Positions 52,340 through 61,055 of a stretch of 64,000 bases of DNA are shown here, one piece after another. The translations under genes and the position numbers were made by a program. The DNA comes from SZUA-365 sp049663345 (GTDB lineage Bacteria; Bacteroidota; Ignavibacteria; SZUA-365). The stretch lies in assembly GCA_049663345.1 (NCBI GenBank), contig JBATDG010000016.1:5410-69409 (forward strand). The letters run 5' to 3'. Position 1 is the first letter of the stretch, and the number at the start of each line of letters is the position of its first letter. Under the pieces are notes generated by a model that made no database searches, was not told where the DNA came from, and saw only the letters and a program-made list of their open reading frames with translations.

Positions 52340-54237
52340 ACACGCCAAAAAAAATCAGCATATATATCGCTCTTCTCTGCCTTTCAGGCGGATCTGTTTT
52401 CGCGCAAAGTTCCATCATCAACACCAAGCACAACCTTTCAGCCGGAAGCTCCGCAACGATACATGCCCAAACCGAGCAGCAGGTATGCGTGTTCTGCCAC
52501 ACGCCGCATCATGCATCGACAACGGCGCAATTGTGGAACCGCAGCCAACCCACGACGTCCTACACCCTGTATACAAGCGATTACCTGACTTCCCTCTCGC
52601 CGTCATATCCATCAGTTACTCAGCCGGGAAGCAAGTCGAAACTTTGCCTGAGCTGTCATGACGGAACCATCGCTCTGGGGACACTGCTCAACGTCCCGGG
52701 ACCCACAATGGGCGGCACCGTTACGATGGCGAATTCCGTGACGACCATGCCGCTGACGAGTCCCGGGCTTATCGGTTCGAATCTCGCAAATGACCATCCC
52801 GTTGGCATGGGCTATGATCCGAATTCTGATCAGGAGCTCGTAACGCGTGCGTGGCCGTGGACTTCGAAAGTGCAGCTCGATCCCAACGCATCCACAGGAA
52901 AAGTCGAATGCGTCACTTGTCATAATCCGCACAACAACACGTACTCCCCTTTCCTTCAAATGTCCAACGCGAATGCCGGACTGTGTACATTCTGCCACAC
53001 CAAAACGAATTTTTCCACATCGATCCACCGTACATCGAATGTGGCCTATACTCCAACGGGAGGCTCGGCAACAACGGTCGGCGAATGGTCATGCCGTTCC
53101 TGCCACAAATCACATTCCGCCGGCGGGAGTATGTATATCCTCAAAGGCAGCGAACAGCTGTCCTGCTACGACGGCAGCGGCACCGGCTGCCACGGACAGA
53201 ATGCTCCGGTAGCAAGGCGCATTGAAACCGAACTTTCGAAAACGTGGAATCATCCGACGAACAGCACGAATGGTCTCCATAAAGATCTTTCGGGAGGAGA
53301 AAGTGCAACGGATCTGGGCTCATCAAACCGCCATGCGGAATGTCCTGATTGCCACAATCCTCATCAGGCTGAACCAAATGTCGCGAAAGCCAGCCGGGGT
53401 GCGCTACGCATTTCGGGTACATTGAAAGGCGTTTGGGGCGTTGAACCGACCTGGCCGACTCCGCTCACCTCGATGACGAACAATGACGTCACCTTCAGCA
53501 CCCCTACGACCTTTACACGTGTCGCGAACCCGATCGACGAATACCAGGTCTGCCTGAAATGTCATTCAGGCTATGTAACTCTCCCGGCAGGAAAACGGGA
53601 TATTGCTAAGGAAATCAATCCGAATTATGCTTCGTTTCATGGGATCGTCCCGGGCGGCACGACCAATACATACGTGACGACAACCACGACGAACGCTCCC
53701 TGGGGAGCAAACAAACGCGTATGGTGCAGCGACTGCCACGGCAGTGAAAGCACCTCATCCCCCGCCGGTTCCCACGGTTCGACGCTGAACAATTCCGGTC
53801 CGGGAACCTCAAATACAGATAAAATGCTCGTCGCGACAATTCAAAGTTCCGCTGCGAGCATGACCCCCCTGTGTCTCGTCTGTCATAAATCCACATCGTA
53901 TTTCACGAACGATACTGGCAGCAATTTCCAGGACCACAGTAAGAACGATCACCACGTCGCCGAAGGATGCTTCGCCTGCCACATGTGGGACCACGCAGGC
54001 ACAACTCTCAACACCGGCGGCAACAGCGAAAAATTGTATGTACACGGACTGAACAAGCGCTACTACTGGCGCGAAAGCGGAACAGCTCTGACAGCAGGGA
54101 CGCAGCAGATGGCGAATCGCTTTCTCTCTGGATACGTTTCCGATGTCAATTTCACAACCCGCCGCTGCTGGACCGATCAGACGAGCAACGTACGGGGTTG
54201 TGAGAAGCACCGCGGCGGGACCGGACGCTCCTATTAA
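52336..54237 (+). CDS. Decaheme c-type cytochrome with one additional expanded heme motif
   Basis: 633 residues, signal peptide (ISIYIALLCLSGGSVFAQ). Ten CXXCH motifs by hand count: CVFCH, CLSCH, CVTCH, CTFCH, CRSCH, CPDCH, CLKCH, CSDCH, CLVCH and CFACH, plus CYDGSGTGCH (CX7CH) between the fifth and sixth. The N-terminal block (VCVFCHTPHHASTTAQLWNR then YTLYTSDYL and KLCLSCHDGTIALG) is closely similar to the start of the tetraheme protein at 61056, so they share an ancestor. Long threonine/glycine/asparagine-rich linkers between hemes suit an extracellular protein. It lies between the barrel/propeller pair and the heme-attachment genes and is the probable outer-surface component of the conduit. 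Confidence 0.9.
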   Translation: MNTPKKISIYIALLCLSGGSVFAQSSIINTKHNLSAGSSATIHAQTEQQVCVFCHTPHHASTTAQLWNRSQPTTSYTLYTSDYLTSLSPSYPSVTQPGSKSKLCLSCHDGTIALGTLLNVPGPTMGGTVTMANSVTTMPLTSPGLIGSNLANDHPVGMGYDPNSDQELVTRAWPWTSKVQLDPNASTGKVECVTCHNPHNNTYSPFLQMSNANAGLCTFCHTKTNFSTSIHRTSNVAYTPTGGSATTVGEWSCRSCHKSHSAGGSMYILKGSEQLSCYDGSGTGCHGQNAPVARRIETELSKTWNHPTNSTNGLHKDLSGGESATDLGSSNRHAECPDCHNPHQAEPNVAKASRGALRISGTLKGVWGVEPTWPTPLTSMTNNDVTFSTPTTFTRVANPIDEYQVCLKCHSGYVTLPAGKRDIAKEINPNYASFHGIVPGGTTNTYVTTTTTNAPWGANKRVWCSDCHGSESTSSPAGSHGSTLNNSGPGTSNTDKMLVATIQSSAASMTPLCLVCHKSTSYFTNDTGSNFQDHSKNDHHVAEGCFACHMWDHAGTTLNTGGNSEKLYVHGLNKRYYWRESGTALTAGTQQMANRFLSGYVSDVNFTTRRCWTDQTSNVRGCEKHRGGTGRSY

Positions 54238-54240
54238 CCC

Positions 54241-55650
54241 ATGCGTATCCGATTATATCATATCGCCATTTCCATGTTCCGGACGCTGTTCAAGCGCAAA
54301 GGTTCTGCTGTCATTTTGCTGTTCGTCTTGTTGTATGTGCTGTATGCCTATATCGCACCGCCTGCTGCTGTGGTCATACCTCAGGACATACTCCAGCGCT
54401 ATGACGCGATAGGCGCTCAGCCCGAGAGCATGGGACGCGGGTTCGGCTCCACACTTTCTTCTCCGATCTTTGCCTCACTCATGGCCCTGCTTTGTGCGGT
54501 CATGATTGCTTCCATTGTCAAACGAGGCATCCAGATCTTCCGGAGTACGAGAAATTCGAAGCTGCTCGCAGCCCACCCGCTGCTCCCGCATGATCCGATC
54601 AGAGAGAGGCTCCTCAAACGTCTGCAGCTTCGAAAGTACAGCTGTCAGATTGCAGAGGAAGCTGGCGGAATTTCCCTTACGGCACAAAGGGGACAATGGG
54701 GCGGAATCGGTTCGATACTCTTTCACCTCGGTCTCCTGGGAATTATAGCAGGTATTACCTATTCCACTCTTGGACCCGGAACGGAATCTATACTTCTCAC
54801 GGAAGGTGAGTCCTACGAACTCTCGCACGGTGGCGGCAACGCGTCCGCACCGGGACAACCGGCTCACACTCGCTCTACCCAATCTCCGTCCGTAGTCCGT
54901 CTTGTTGATTTTGACAGTCTCAGCAACTTTGATGATCTGAGGGAACCGGCCGCCTTGCTTGAAGCGCGGACCGGCGGAGAGGATCAGAAAGCAAGGCTGT
55001 ACTCCAATTCATCCCTCACGGTCGACGGGAGAAAAATACATCTCGGTGGCAGTCACGGATACTCTCCCTATTTGCATATCACACGCCCGGACGGCGAGGT
55101 GCTCTGCTCCGCGTTCGTACGGATCGCCGCTCTGAAAGATGGCTCCCATTCGGATTTCCTTGATATCGACAACGGACGTATGCGCATTTTCCTTACGATG
55201 CATCCTCCGTCTGGAAGGCCGGAAGGCTCGGAATCTCTGCGCCTGGAATTCCGCTATCGCACCGAAACCGGAGAGGAAGGGCAGACCTTGCTTGCGCTTG
55301 GCGAAACCAAAAAAACGCCGGGTATTACTGTCACCTTCGAGGATCTTCGTGAATGGGCGCAGTTCGATATCGCCGAAAGCACGGCACCAGGCATCATCGC
55401 TTTCGGGGCTGTGCTCGGCTTACTGGGGCTTGCGTTCCGGCTGCTGTTTTTCAGAAAAAGTATTCAACTCCACTGGGATAGCGGCGACGCTCAATCGCTC
55501 CGAATTCACGGGACTGCGGAGTACTTCCCACAGTTGTTTTCGAGAGAATTGGGCGCTATAAAGTCTGAATTATTGAGTGAAATGGCTGAGTTTTCCAGAC
55601 CTTCCGAAGTCTCTGAGCCTTCGATGGAAATTGGAGAGATTCATGAATAG
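54241..55650 (+). CDS. resB: Cytochrome c biogenesis protein ResB (CcsB)
   Basis: 469 residues. Two or three N-terminal membrane helices (AVILLFVLLYVLYAYIAPPA, SLMALLCAVMIASIVKRG, WGGIGSILFHLGLLGIIAG), a large periplasmic domain (about 190-380) and a last helix near 390 (GIIAFGAVLGLLGLAFRLLF) match the ResB plan of cytochrome c maturation system II. Together with CcsA it exports heme and attaches it to CXXCH motifs of apocytochromes. It starts three bases after the decaheme gene and overlaps ccsA by 8 nt. Placement inside the locus suggests a dedicated maturation pair for its cytochromes. Confidence 0.88.
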   Translation: MRIRLYHIAISMFRTLFKRKGSAVILLFVLLYVLYAYIAPPAAVVIPQDILQRYDAIGAQPESMGRGFGSTLSSPIFASLMALLCAVMIASIVKRGIQIFRSTRNSKLLAAHPLLPHDPIRERLLKRLQLRKYSCQIAEEAGGISLTAQRGQWGGIGSILFHLGLLGIIAGITYSTLGPGTESILLTEGESYELSHGGGNASAPGQPAHTRSTQSPSVVRLVDFDSLSNFDDLREPAALLEARTGGEDQKARLYSNSSLTVDGRKIHLGGSHGYSPYLHITRPDGEVLCSAFVRIAALKDGSHSDFLDIDNGRMRIFLTMHPPSGRPEGSESLRLEFRYRTETGEEGQTLLALGETKKTPGITVTFEDLREWAQFDIAESTAPGIIAFGAVLGLLGLAFRLLFFRKSIQLHWDSGDAQSLRIHGTAEYFPQLFSRELGAIKSELLSEMAEFSRPSEVSEPSMEIGEIHE

Positions 55651-56443
55651 CTTCCTGGTCAGCCTGGATATTGGAAGCGCGCTGCTATATGGCACGCTTG
55701 TGTTGTTGCTGCTTCGATCGAAGGACGATAGTGTTCGCAAGCAACTCCCCGTCGCCGTTTTCGTAGGAGCATTGACGCTTCAATTCTCGGGATTTGTTCT
55801 GCGCTGGTCCATTGCCGGGTATCCCCCTGTCGTCGCGTGGCAGCATGCCATATTATTCAGCACGATGCTCGCTATGGGCTTCCTCCTGCTGGAAAATGCT
55901 GTGTCCGGAAAATGGCGGAACCTCCTGCCTGTCGCTGCATCGTATGCAGCGCTGCTCTGTCTCTGGGCCGGACTATCGCCCGCCAGTCTCTCTCCGCTCC
56001 CCCTCTCTCTCCGCAGCGGCTGGTTGTTTATCCATGCCTCTGCTGCAGCACTCGGGCAGGCGGCCTTTTTCACCGGAGCTGCGGCTTCGACGACACGTAT
56101 CTTAGGATCGTACTCACCCAGGTTTTCCAGCCATGCCCCGCTGATGGAGGAATTAAGCATTCGGGCCATGATCGCTGCCGTGCTTTTCTGGGGTGCAATG
56201 ATAATTGGTGGAGCACTTTGGGCCGACGATGCCTGGGGCAGATACTGGGGCTGGGATCCTGTCGAAGTGTGGAGTCTTCTCATTTGGCTGCTTGCCGCCC
56301 TGCATGTTCATATCTACTTTGGATGGAAATCATTGCATGGGAACTTCCTGGCGATTTACGCGATTTTGCTTATGGTTCTGGCACGGTTTGCGCTCTTTGT
56401 GATTGCTGCGCTTCATCAAACAATTCACTGGTATGGCAGATAA
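55643..56443 (+). CDS. ccsA: Cytochrome c biogenesis protein CcsA (heme lyase subunit)
   Basis: 266 residues from the ATG at 55643, which has GGAGAG five bases upstream; an upstream extension lies within resB. About eight membrane helices. The tryptophan-rich heme-handling WWD motif is clear: LWADDAWGRYWGWDPVEVWS at about residues 193-212, flanked by conserved histidines (VAWQHAILFS, FIHASAAALGQ, AALHVHIYFGW). With ResB it forms the system II heme exporter and synthetase in the inner membrane. Its end overlaps the next propeller gene by 11 nt. Confidence 0.92.
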   Translation: MNSFLVSLDIGSALLYGTLVLLLLRSKDDSVRKQLPVAVFVGALTLQFSGFVLRWSIAGYPPVVAWQHAILFSTMLAMGFLLLENAVSGKWRNLLPVAASYAALLCLWAGLSPASLSPLPLSLRSGWLFIHASAAALGQAAFFTGAAASTTRILGSYSPRFSSHAPLMEELSIRAMIAAVLFWGAMIIGGALWADDAWGRYWGWDPVEVWSLLIWLLAALHVHIYFGWKSLHGNFLAIYAILLMVLARFALFVIAALHQTIHWYGR

Positions 56444-57521
56444 TAATAAACGGACACACACACGCACCATGGTGCTGATTTTCGTGTTCTGCCTGTCAGC
56501 TGGCGCGGGCATTCTGTACCTATCCCTCACAACCATCGGAGCGGATACCCTTGCTATACCGGTTCCACAGGAAGCCGCTGCCAATAGTATACCCACGGAA
56601 TTTACATTCTTTATTCCTGACGGGACACGAAAGGGACTGTCCGCCAACGGCCTGTGTTATAGCAATGGCGAACTGTTCGTTTCCTACAGGGGAAGTGATC
56701 GAATCGATGTATATAATTCGAAGCTCGAACCGCTGCGGCACTTTGAGCTGCTGGGCGGATCGCCGGCCTCCATATCCAGCATCGCAGTAGGCCCCAAGCT
56801 GCTATTTGCAGCAGATTTCAAGGGTAATGAGATCCTTTTTGCCGACCAATTGACAGGCAAACTGGCTCAGACGTTCGGCTTTCTCCCCGATGGCAAAACA
56901 CGGGTTAATCCGTATTCTGTGACGGTGCAGGGTGAAATGCTGTATGTTACCGACGTAGCGCAACACTCTGTGCTCGTGATTTCGACGACGGATTTCACTG
57001 CTCTTCGCGAACGTGGAGAAGTTGTTCTCCGTATACCACCGGAGTCTGATGCACATGCTCCCAAATTTCCAACATTCACCTGCGTCACTCCGGATGGCAG
57101 GCTGCTCATCAGTGACCTTGCTGGTGGGAAAATATCGGTATTCTCATGCAGCGGACGTTTTATTACGGACTTCGAAGTGCCAGGTGAAAAGATTGCTCCG
57201 ATGGGATTGGTGCAGGACGACATTGTAACATCCGAATTGCAGGCACGAAAGGATACGCTGTTCGATCCTTCAGGGACGCTCGATCAGGGCCGTTTCCATG
57301 TTGCGGACGCTGCTGCAGGCTGCATACGCGTCTTCGACCCGCATGGGCGCTATCTTGGGTCGTATGGCGACACGTTGATTGCCCCGAGCGGCGTTGCCGT
57401 CGATATTCTGAATCACCGCATATTCGTTGCAGACCCGGGGTTGGGCGGCATTGCAATATTCACGTATTCGGCATCCGCTTCAGCACAATCATCGTCGCTT
57501 TCCAGGAGGATACGTCGATGA
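56433..57521 (+). CDS. Membrane-anchored NHL-type beta-propeller protein
   Basis: 362 residues from the ATG at 56433, overlapping ccsA by 11 nt. An N-terminal helix (TMVLIFVFCLSAGAGILYLS) looks like an uncleaved anchor. Propeller blades follow from about residue 60: NGLCYSNGELFVSYRGSDRI, SSIAVGPKLLFAADFKGNEI, NPYSVTVQGEMLYVTDVAQH, FTCVTPDGRLLISDLAGGKI, GRFHVADAAAGCIRVFDPHG and APSGVAVDILNHRIFVADPG. It is more diverged from the other two propellers of the locus than they are from each other. The stop overlaps the kinase start (ATGA). A role in holding cytochromes or the sensor in the periplasm is inference. Confidence 0.82.
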   Translation: MADNNKRTHTRTMVLIFVFCLSAGAGILYLSLTTIGADTLAIPVPQEAAANSIPTEFTFFIPDGTRKGLSANGLCYSNGELFVSYRGSDRIDVYNSKLEPLRHFELLGGSPASISSIAVGPKLLFAADFKGNEILFADQLTGKLAQTFGFLPDGKTRVNPYSVTVQGEMLYVTDVAQHSVLVISTTDFTALRERGEVVLRIPPESDAHAPKFPTFTCVTPDGRLLISDLAGGKISVFSCSGRFITDFEVPGEKIAPMGLVQDDIVTSELQARKDTLFDPSGTLDQGRFHVADAAAGCIRVFDPHGRYLGSYGDTLIAPSGVAVDILNHRIFVADPGLGGIAIFTYSASASAQSSSLSRRIRR

Positions 57522-59014
57522 ATATGTCCCTTCTCCAAAAAATGGTGTTGTTCACCAGCCTTCTGCTCATCACAGCAATTTCCATTCTCTTCTTTTCGGC
57601 ACATCAGACCGGACACAAACTGCTCGAGGAAGTTGGCAACGCAAAAGCTATGGCTGTAATCGAAATCGGGAAAGCCGATGTTGAGCACATGATGCTGGTG
57701 AAGAAGCCGGATAAAATTCGCAACGCACTGATGAATATTGAATCAACCGGCGAGGCCAGCTCCGTCGCTGTTTTACGTGCGGACGGAAGAGTATTTTTCA
57801 GCTCCACGATGATGGAGGATATGGCGCAGGTGGATCTGCGGGGCTACAAATCACTTCCCCGTCAACCGTTGGTTAAATATTTTCTGTTCAAGCGGAATGA
57901 CTCCACATTTCAGAAGGTACTCACACCGTTCCTCAACAAGCCGGAGTGTTATGCGTGTCACGATTCCAGGGAAAAAGTGATCGGATACCTTATGGCGACC
58001 GTCCCCTTGCAGGATCTCGAGGCAATTGCTGCAGTCCACCGCACAAGCAATATCTACCTGATCGTCTTTACTTTCGTAGGTCTTGCACTTAGCATTTTCG
58101 CAGTGATGTACTTCCTTGTTGCACGTCCTACTCGTTTGCTCAACAGCAGCATGAAACGGGTCATGGAAGGAATTCCAGCACTTCGTTCAGGAGAGATGAT
58201 CAATCTTGCTCCGTCCTCAGTAAATCGTCAGAAAGATGAAATCGGTGAACTGTCACGGCTATTCGTGCATCTCGTTGAACAGCTTAATACGGCATATCAG
58301 CAATTGCTGCTAACCCACCGCGGGGAGCTTGCCCGCGCTGATCAGCTTTCCACAACAGGCGAAATGGCCGCCAGCGTTGCCCACGAAATAAAAAATCCCG
58401 TAGCCGGGTTGAGTGCAGCCCTTCAGGTGTTCAGACGCGATATCCCGGAATCAGATTCCAGGCTTGAGATCGTGGATGAAATGCTCGAACAGGTTGAACG
58501 TATTAACCACGCTGTAAACGATCTGCTCAGCTATGCCCGTCCAGCCAAGCCTCAATTTGCTCCAGTCGATCTGGGCTCCATTCTGACCCGAACGGTTATG
58601 CTGCTTCAGCCAGTGGCGAATGAGAGCAATGTTACATTCAGAGTGCTTCGCAGACTCCATCTTCCTGAATTTTCGGGTGATGAAAAGCTTCTGCAGCAGT
58701 TGCTTTGGAATCTCATGCTGAATGCTGTGCAGTCCATGCCGCGTGGCGGCGTTGTGTCAATTGATTATGAAATCGTTGGAAAGGTTATAAGGCTTGAGAT
58801 CAACGATCAGGGCAAAGGTATCCCGCCCAAAAACCTGAATCTGATCTTCAAACCGTTTTTTACAACAAAGCACAAGGGCTCAGGGCTCGGGATGTCTATC
58901 TCGAAAGGCATCGTTGAGCAGCACGGAGGTACCCTGACAATCGATAGTGTAGTGGACCAGGGCACGACTATAAAAATCATTCTGCCGATCGAAGAGAACA
59001 ACAATGAGATCTGA
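57518..59014 (+). CDS. Sensor histidine kinase with a periplasmic c-type heme motif
   Basis: 498 residues with GGAGG upstream. Membrane helices at about 8-28 and 179-203 bound a periplasmic domain of about 150 residues that carries a single heme-attachment motif, PECYACHDSRE (C144-H148), followed by VIGYLMATVPLQDLEAIA. After a HAMP-like linker come HisKA with the phospho-acceptor His289 (ASVAHEIKNPVAGLSAAL), then N, G1 and G2 boxes of the ATPase (LLWNLMLNAVQSMPRGG, INDQGKGIPPKNL, HKGSGLGMSISKGIVEQHGG). Heme-c sensors of this plan are known in Geobacter-like bacteria, where they read periplasmic redox state. It overlaps the downstream sigma-54 activator by 11 nt and is surely its partner. The signal sensed is inference. 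Confidence 0.9.
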   Translation: MNMSLLQKMVLFTSLLLITAISILFFSAHQTGHKLLEEVGNAKAMAVIEIGKADVEHMMLVKKPDKIRNALMNIESTGEASSVAVLRADGRVFFSSTMMEDMAQVDLRGYKSLPRQPLVKYFLFKRNDSTFQKVLTPFLNKPECYACHDSREKVIGYLMATVPLQDLEAIAAVHRTSNIYLIVFTFVGLALSIFAVMYFLVARPTRLLNSSMKRVMEGIPALRSGEMINLAPSSVNRQKDEIGELSRLFVHLVEQLNTAYQQLLLTHRGELARADQLSTTGEMAASVAHEIKNPVAGLSAALQVFRRDIPESDSRLEIVDEMLEQVERINHAVNDLLSYARPAKPQFAPVDLGSILTRTVMLLQPVANESNVTFRVLRRLHLPEFSGDEKLLQQLLWNLMLNAVQSMPRGGVVSIDYEIVGKVIRLEINDQGKGIPPKNLNLIFKPFFTTKHKGSGLGMSISKGIVEQHGGTLTIDSVVDQGTTIKIILPIEENNNEI

Positions 59015-60368
59015 GCGCATACTTGTTGTCGATGACGAGAAACTGCTCCGCTGGAGCATCGCCTCGCATCTCCAGGCACAGGATTTCCAGGTCGAGCAAG
59101 CTGATTCCCTCGGGATGGCCTCGCGGCTCGTCGAGGAATTCGAACCGGATCTGATTCTTCTCGACCAGATCCTGGAAGATGGCGCCGGCGTTGACTTTCT
59201 CGCGGAGATCGCTGGCTCATATCCCCACATTGCAGTGATCATGGTCACTGCAGTTGATCGGTCCGACATTGCTGTTCGTGCAATGAAGCTTGGGGCATTC
59301 GATTATGTGACCAAACCGCTGAATCTCGAAGAACTGGATGTAATCATAGAGCGCACGCTTGATGTCAACCGTCTGCGGCGACAGGTCGAGTACATTACGC
59401 GGCGAGAGCCGGGAGCACATACCTTTCAGGGGATGATCGGTACCCACGCATCCATCGCTCGCACATTCGAACAGATATCCAGGATTTCCCAATCGAGTAC
59501 AACGACGGTTCTCATCACCGGTGAAAGCGGGACAGGAAAGGAACTCGTTGCCCGTGCTGTGCATCAACTGAGTCCCCGCTCGAAAGAAAGTATGCTCACG
59601 ATCAACTGCGCTGCCATCCCGCATTCACTGATGGAAAGTGAACTTTTCGGACACGAAAAGGGGGCGTTTACCGATGCACGGTCCCTGCGGAAAGGGGTCT
59701 TCGAACTCGCGGACAAGGGGACAGTATTTCTGGACGAAATCGGCGACATCTCGCCCTCGATTCAAGCGGCGTTGCTGCGCATTCTTGAAAACCGCAGCTT
59801 TCACCGCATCGGGGGCAGTCATGAAATCAGTGTCGATGTACGCTTCATTTCCGCCACGAACAAACCCCTGCAGCAGCTTGCGGCGGAGGGGAGGTTCAGA
59901 GAGGATCTCTTCTATCGACTCAACGTCGGGCTGATACATGTTCCCCCTTTGAGAGAACGAGGCGAAGATGTGCTGCTGCTGGCTGAGGCATTTATTGCAG
60001 AGTTCAACGGAGTATTTCAGAAGACCTTCAAGGGCTTATCCGAAGAGACCAGGCAACTGTTTCTGCAATACCATTGGCCGGGAAATATACGTGAGCTGCG
60101 AAACGTCATTGAGCGGGCTGTCCTTCTCGACGACGGTGAATACATTTTTTCGCACACCGTCGAGCTTGGCCATTTGCATGAACTGAATCCGGCGCCGGCC
60201 GCCATTCCCGACAACGTGCAGAGCCTCTCAGGATCGCTCGAGGAAATGGAGAAGCAGGCGATTATTTCGGCACTCCAGAAGTCCGGAAACAACCAATCGG
60301 AAGCCGCCCGCATTCTGAAAATATCCCGCGACACACTCCGATATCGACTAAAAAAATGGGGAATTTGA
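59004..60368 (+). CDS. Sigma-54-dependent response regulator (NtrC family)
   Basis: 454 residues. Receiver domain 1-120 with acidic pocket VVDDE, phospho-acceptor Asp54 (LILLDQILEDG) and KPLN lysine. The AAA+ domain has Walker A GESGTGKE (173-180), Walker B VFLDEIGD (241-248) and the sigma-54 contact loop written GAFTDA (220-225) rather than GAFTGA. The C-terminal Fis-type helix-turn-helix is NQSEAARILKISRDTLRYRL. It should bind enhancer sites and activate -24/-12 promoters when phosphorylated by the adjacent kinase. Three such promoters sit in this locus, and the repeated TGGGGCATTTCCCCC box is a candidate site. It is the last gene of its unit, 226 bp before the next gene. Confidence 0.94.
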   Translation: MRSERILVVDDEKLLRWSIASHLQAQDFQVEQADSLGMASRLVEEFEPDLILLDQILEDGAGVDFLAEIAGSYPHIAVIMVTAVDRSDIAVRAMKLGAFDYVTKPLNLEELDVIIERTLDVNRLRRQVEYITRREPGAHTFQGMIGTHASIARTFEQISRISQSSTTTVLITGESGTGKELVARAVHQLSPRSKESMLTINCAAIPHSLMESELFGHEKGAFTDARSLRKGVFELADKGTVFLDEIGDISPSIQAALLRILENRSFHRIGGSHEISVDVRFISATNKPLQQLAAEGRFREDLFYRLNVGLIHVPPLRERGEDVLLLAEAFIAEFNGVFQKTFKGLSEETRQLFLQYHWPGNIRELRNVIERAVLLDDGEYIFSHTVELGHLHELNPAPAAIPDNVQSLSGSLEEMEKQAIISALQKSGNNQSEAARILKISRDTLRYRLKKWGI

Positions 60369-60386
60369 TCTAAACTCCCACTGAAG

Positions 60387-60401
60387 TGGGGCATTTCCCC
60401 C
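60387..60401 (+). promoter_or_regulatory. Second copy of the palindromic activator box
   Basis: TGGGGCATTTCCCCC, identical to the block at 49519-49533, lies just after the activator gene and about 155 bp before the -24 element at 60543. A further CCAATTG segment nearby (60412) also recurs at about 49479. Confidence 0.6.
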
Positions 60402-60541
60402 GCCACTCCCGCCAATTGCGCCTCATCCCCCACGTGTCTGCGACCGATGTTCATATCTCAGATGCGTCTGTCTGAATTCCCTCATTTTCAGCCATATTTC
60501 GGCACTTTTCCATCCCTTTATTTGCAGACAATTTCAACTTC

Positions 60542-60557
60542 TGGCATGATAATTGAT
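60542..60557 (+). promoter_or_regulatory. Sigma-54-like promoter of the receiver/tetraheme unit
   Basis: TGGCATGATAATTGAT has GG at 60543-60544 and the same TGGCATG block as the promoter at 47125, but the -12 dinucleotide is GA in place of GC, so it is a weaker match. The expected start near 60568 leaves a leader of about 27 nt before the ATG at 60595. Confidence 0.5.
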
Positions 60558-60594
60558 CTCTTCTAAGAGGCGCACATCATCCACGGGCGGCCTC

Positions 60595-60978
60595 ATGCAA
60601 TTAAATTCAGTAGTAATAATCGATGATGAGAGACTTCTTTGCACCTCCATTCAGGGTATTCTCTCCGCAGCCGGCTGCGAGGCCCACGCATTTCAGGCGC
60701 CCGGCGATGCCCTGGATTTCATCGCAGCAAATCATTGCGATTTAATGATCACTGATCTGAAAATGCCGGAAATGGATGGCCTCGCTCTGATAGAGCAGGC
60801 GCGGGCAGCCTGTCCGTTGATACGCACCATTCTGATGTCCGCATTCCTCAATCAAGTGGACCGCGATCTGGCGGCCTTCCATGAAGTCGATCTAGTACTC
60901 GAAAAACCTGTGGATCTTGACCTCCTCATTTCACAGACAAACTATCTCCTATCCACTCCGAACATGGCGCGAATCTAA
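60595..60978 (+). CDS. Stand-alone response regulator receiver protein
   Basis: 127 residues from the ATG at 60595; a longer frame would start inside the promoter. It is a bare receiver domain: acidic pair IDDE, phospho-acceptor Asp in LMITDLKMPEMDG, Ser/Thr position LMSA and Lys in VLEKPVD. There is no output domain. Such single receivers act as phosphate relays or sinks, or bind partners. It lies between the sigma-54 activator and the tetraheme cytochrome, so it may modulate the heme sensor kinase's signal. Confidence 0.88.
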   Translation: MQLNSVVIIDDERLLCTSIQGILSAAGCEAHAFQAPGDALDFIAANHCDLMITDLKMPEMDGLALIEQARAACPLIRTILMSAFLNQVDRDLAAFHEVDLVLEKPVDLDLLISQTNYLLSTPNMARI

Positions 60979-61055
60979 TCACCAATACTCGATAGATTTT
61001 TCAGTTCTTCAATAACCCAGCGACTTCACCCCTCTTAAAATAACAGGAGTACCTG

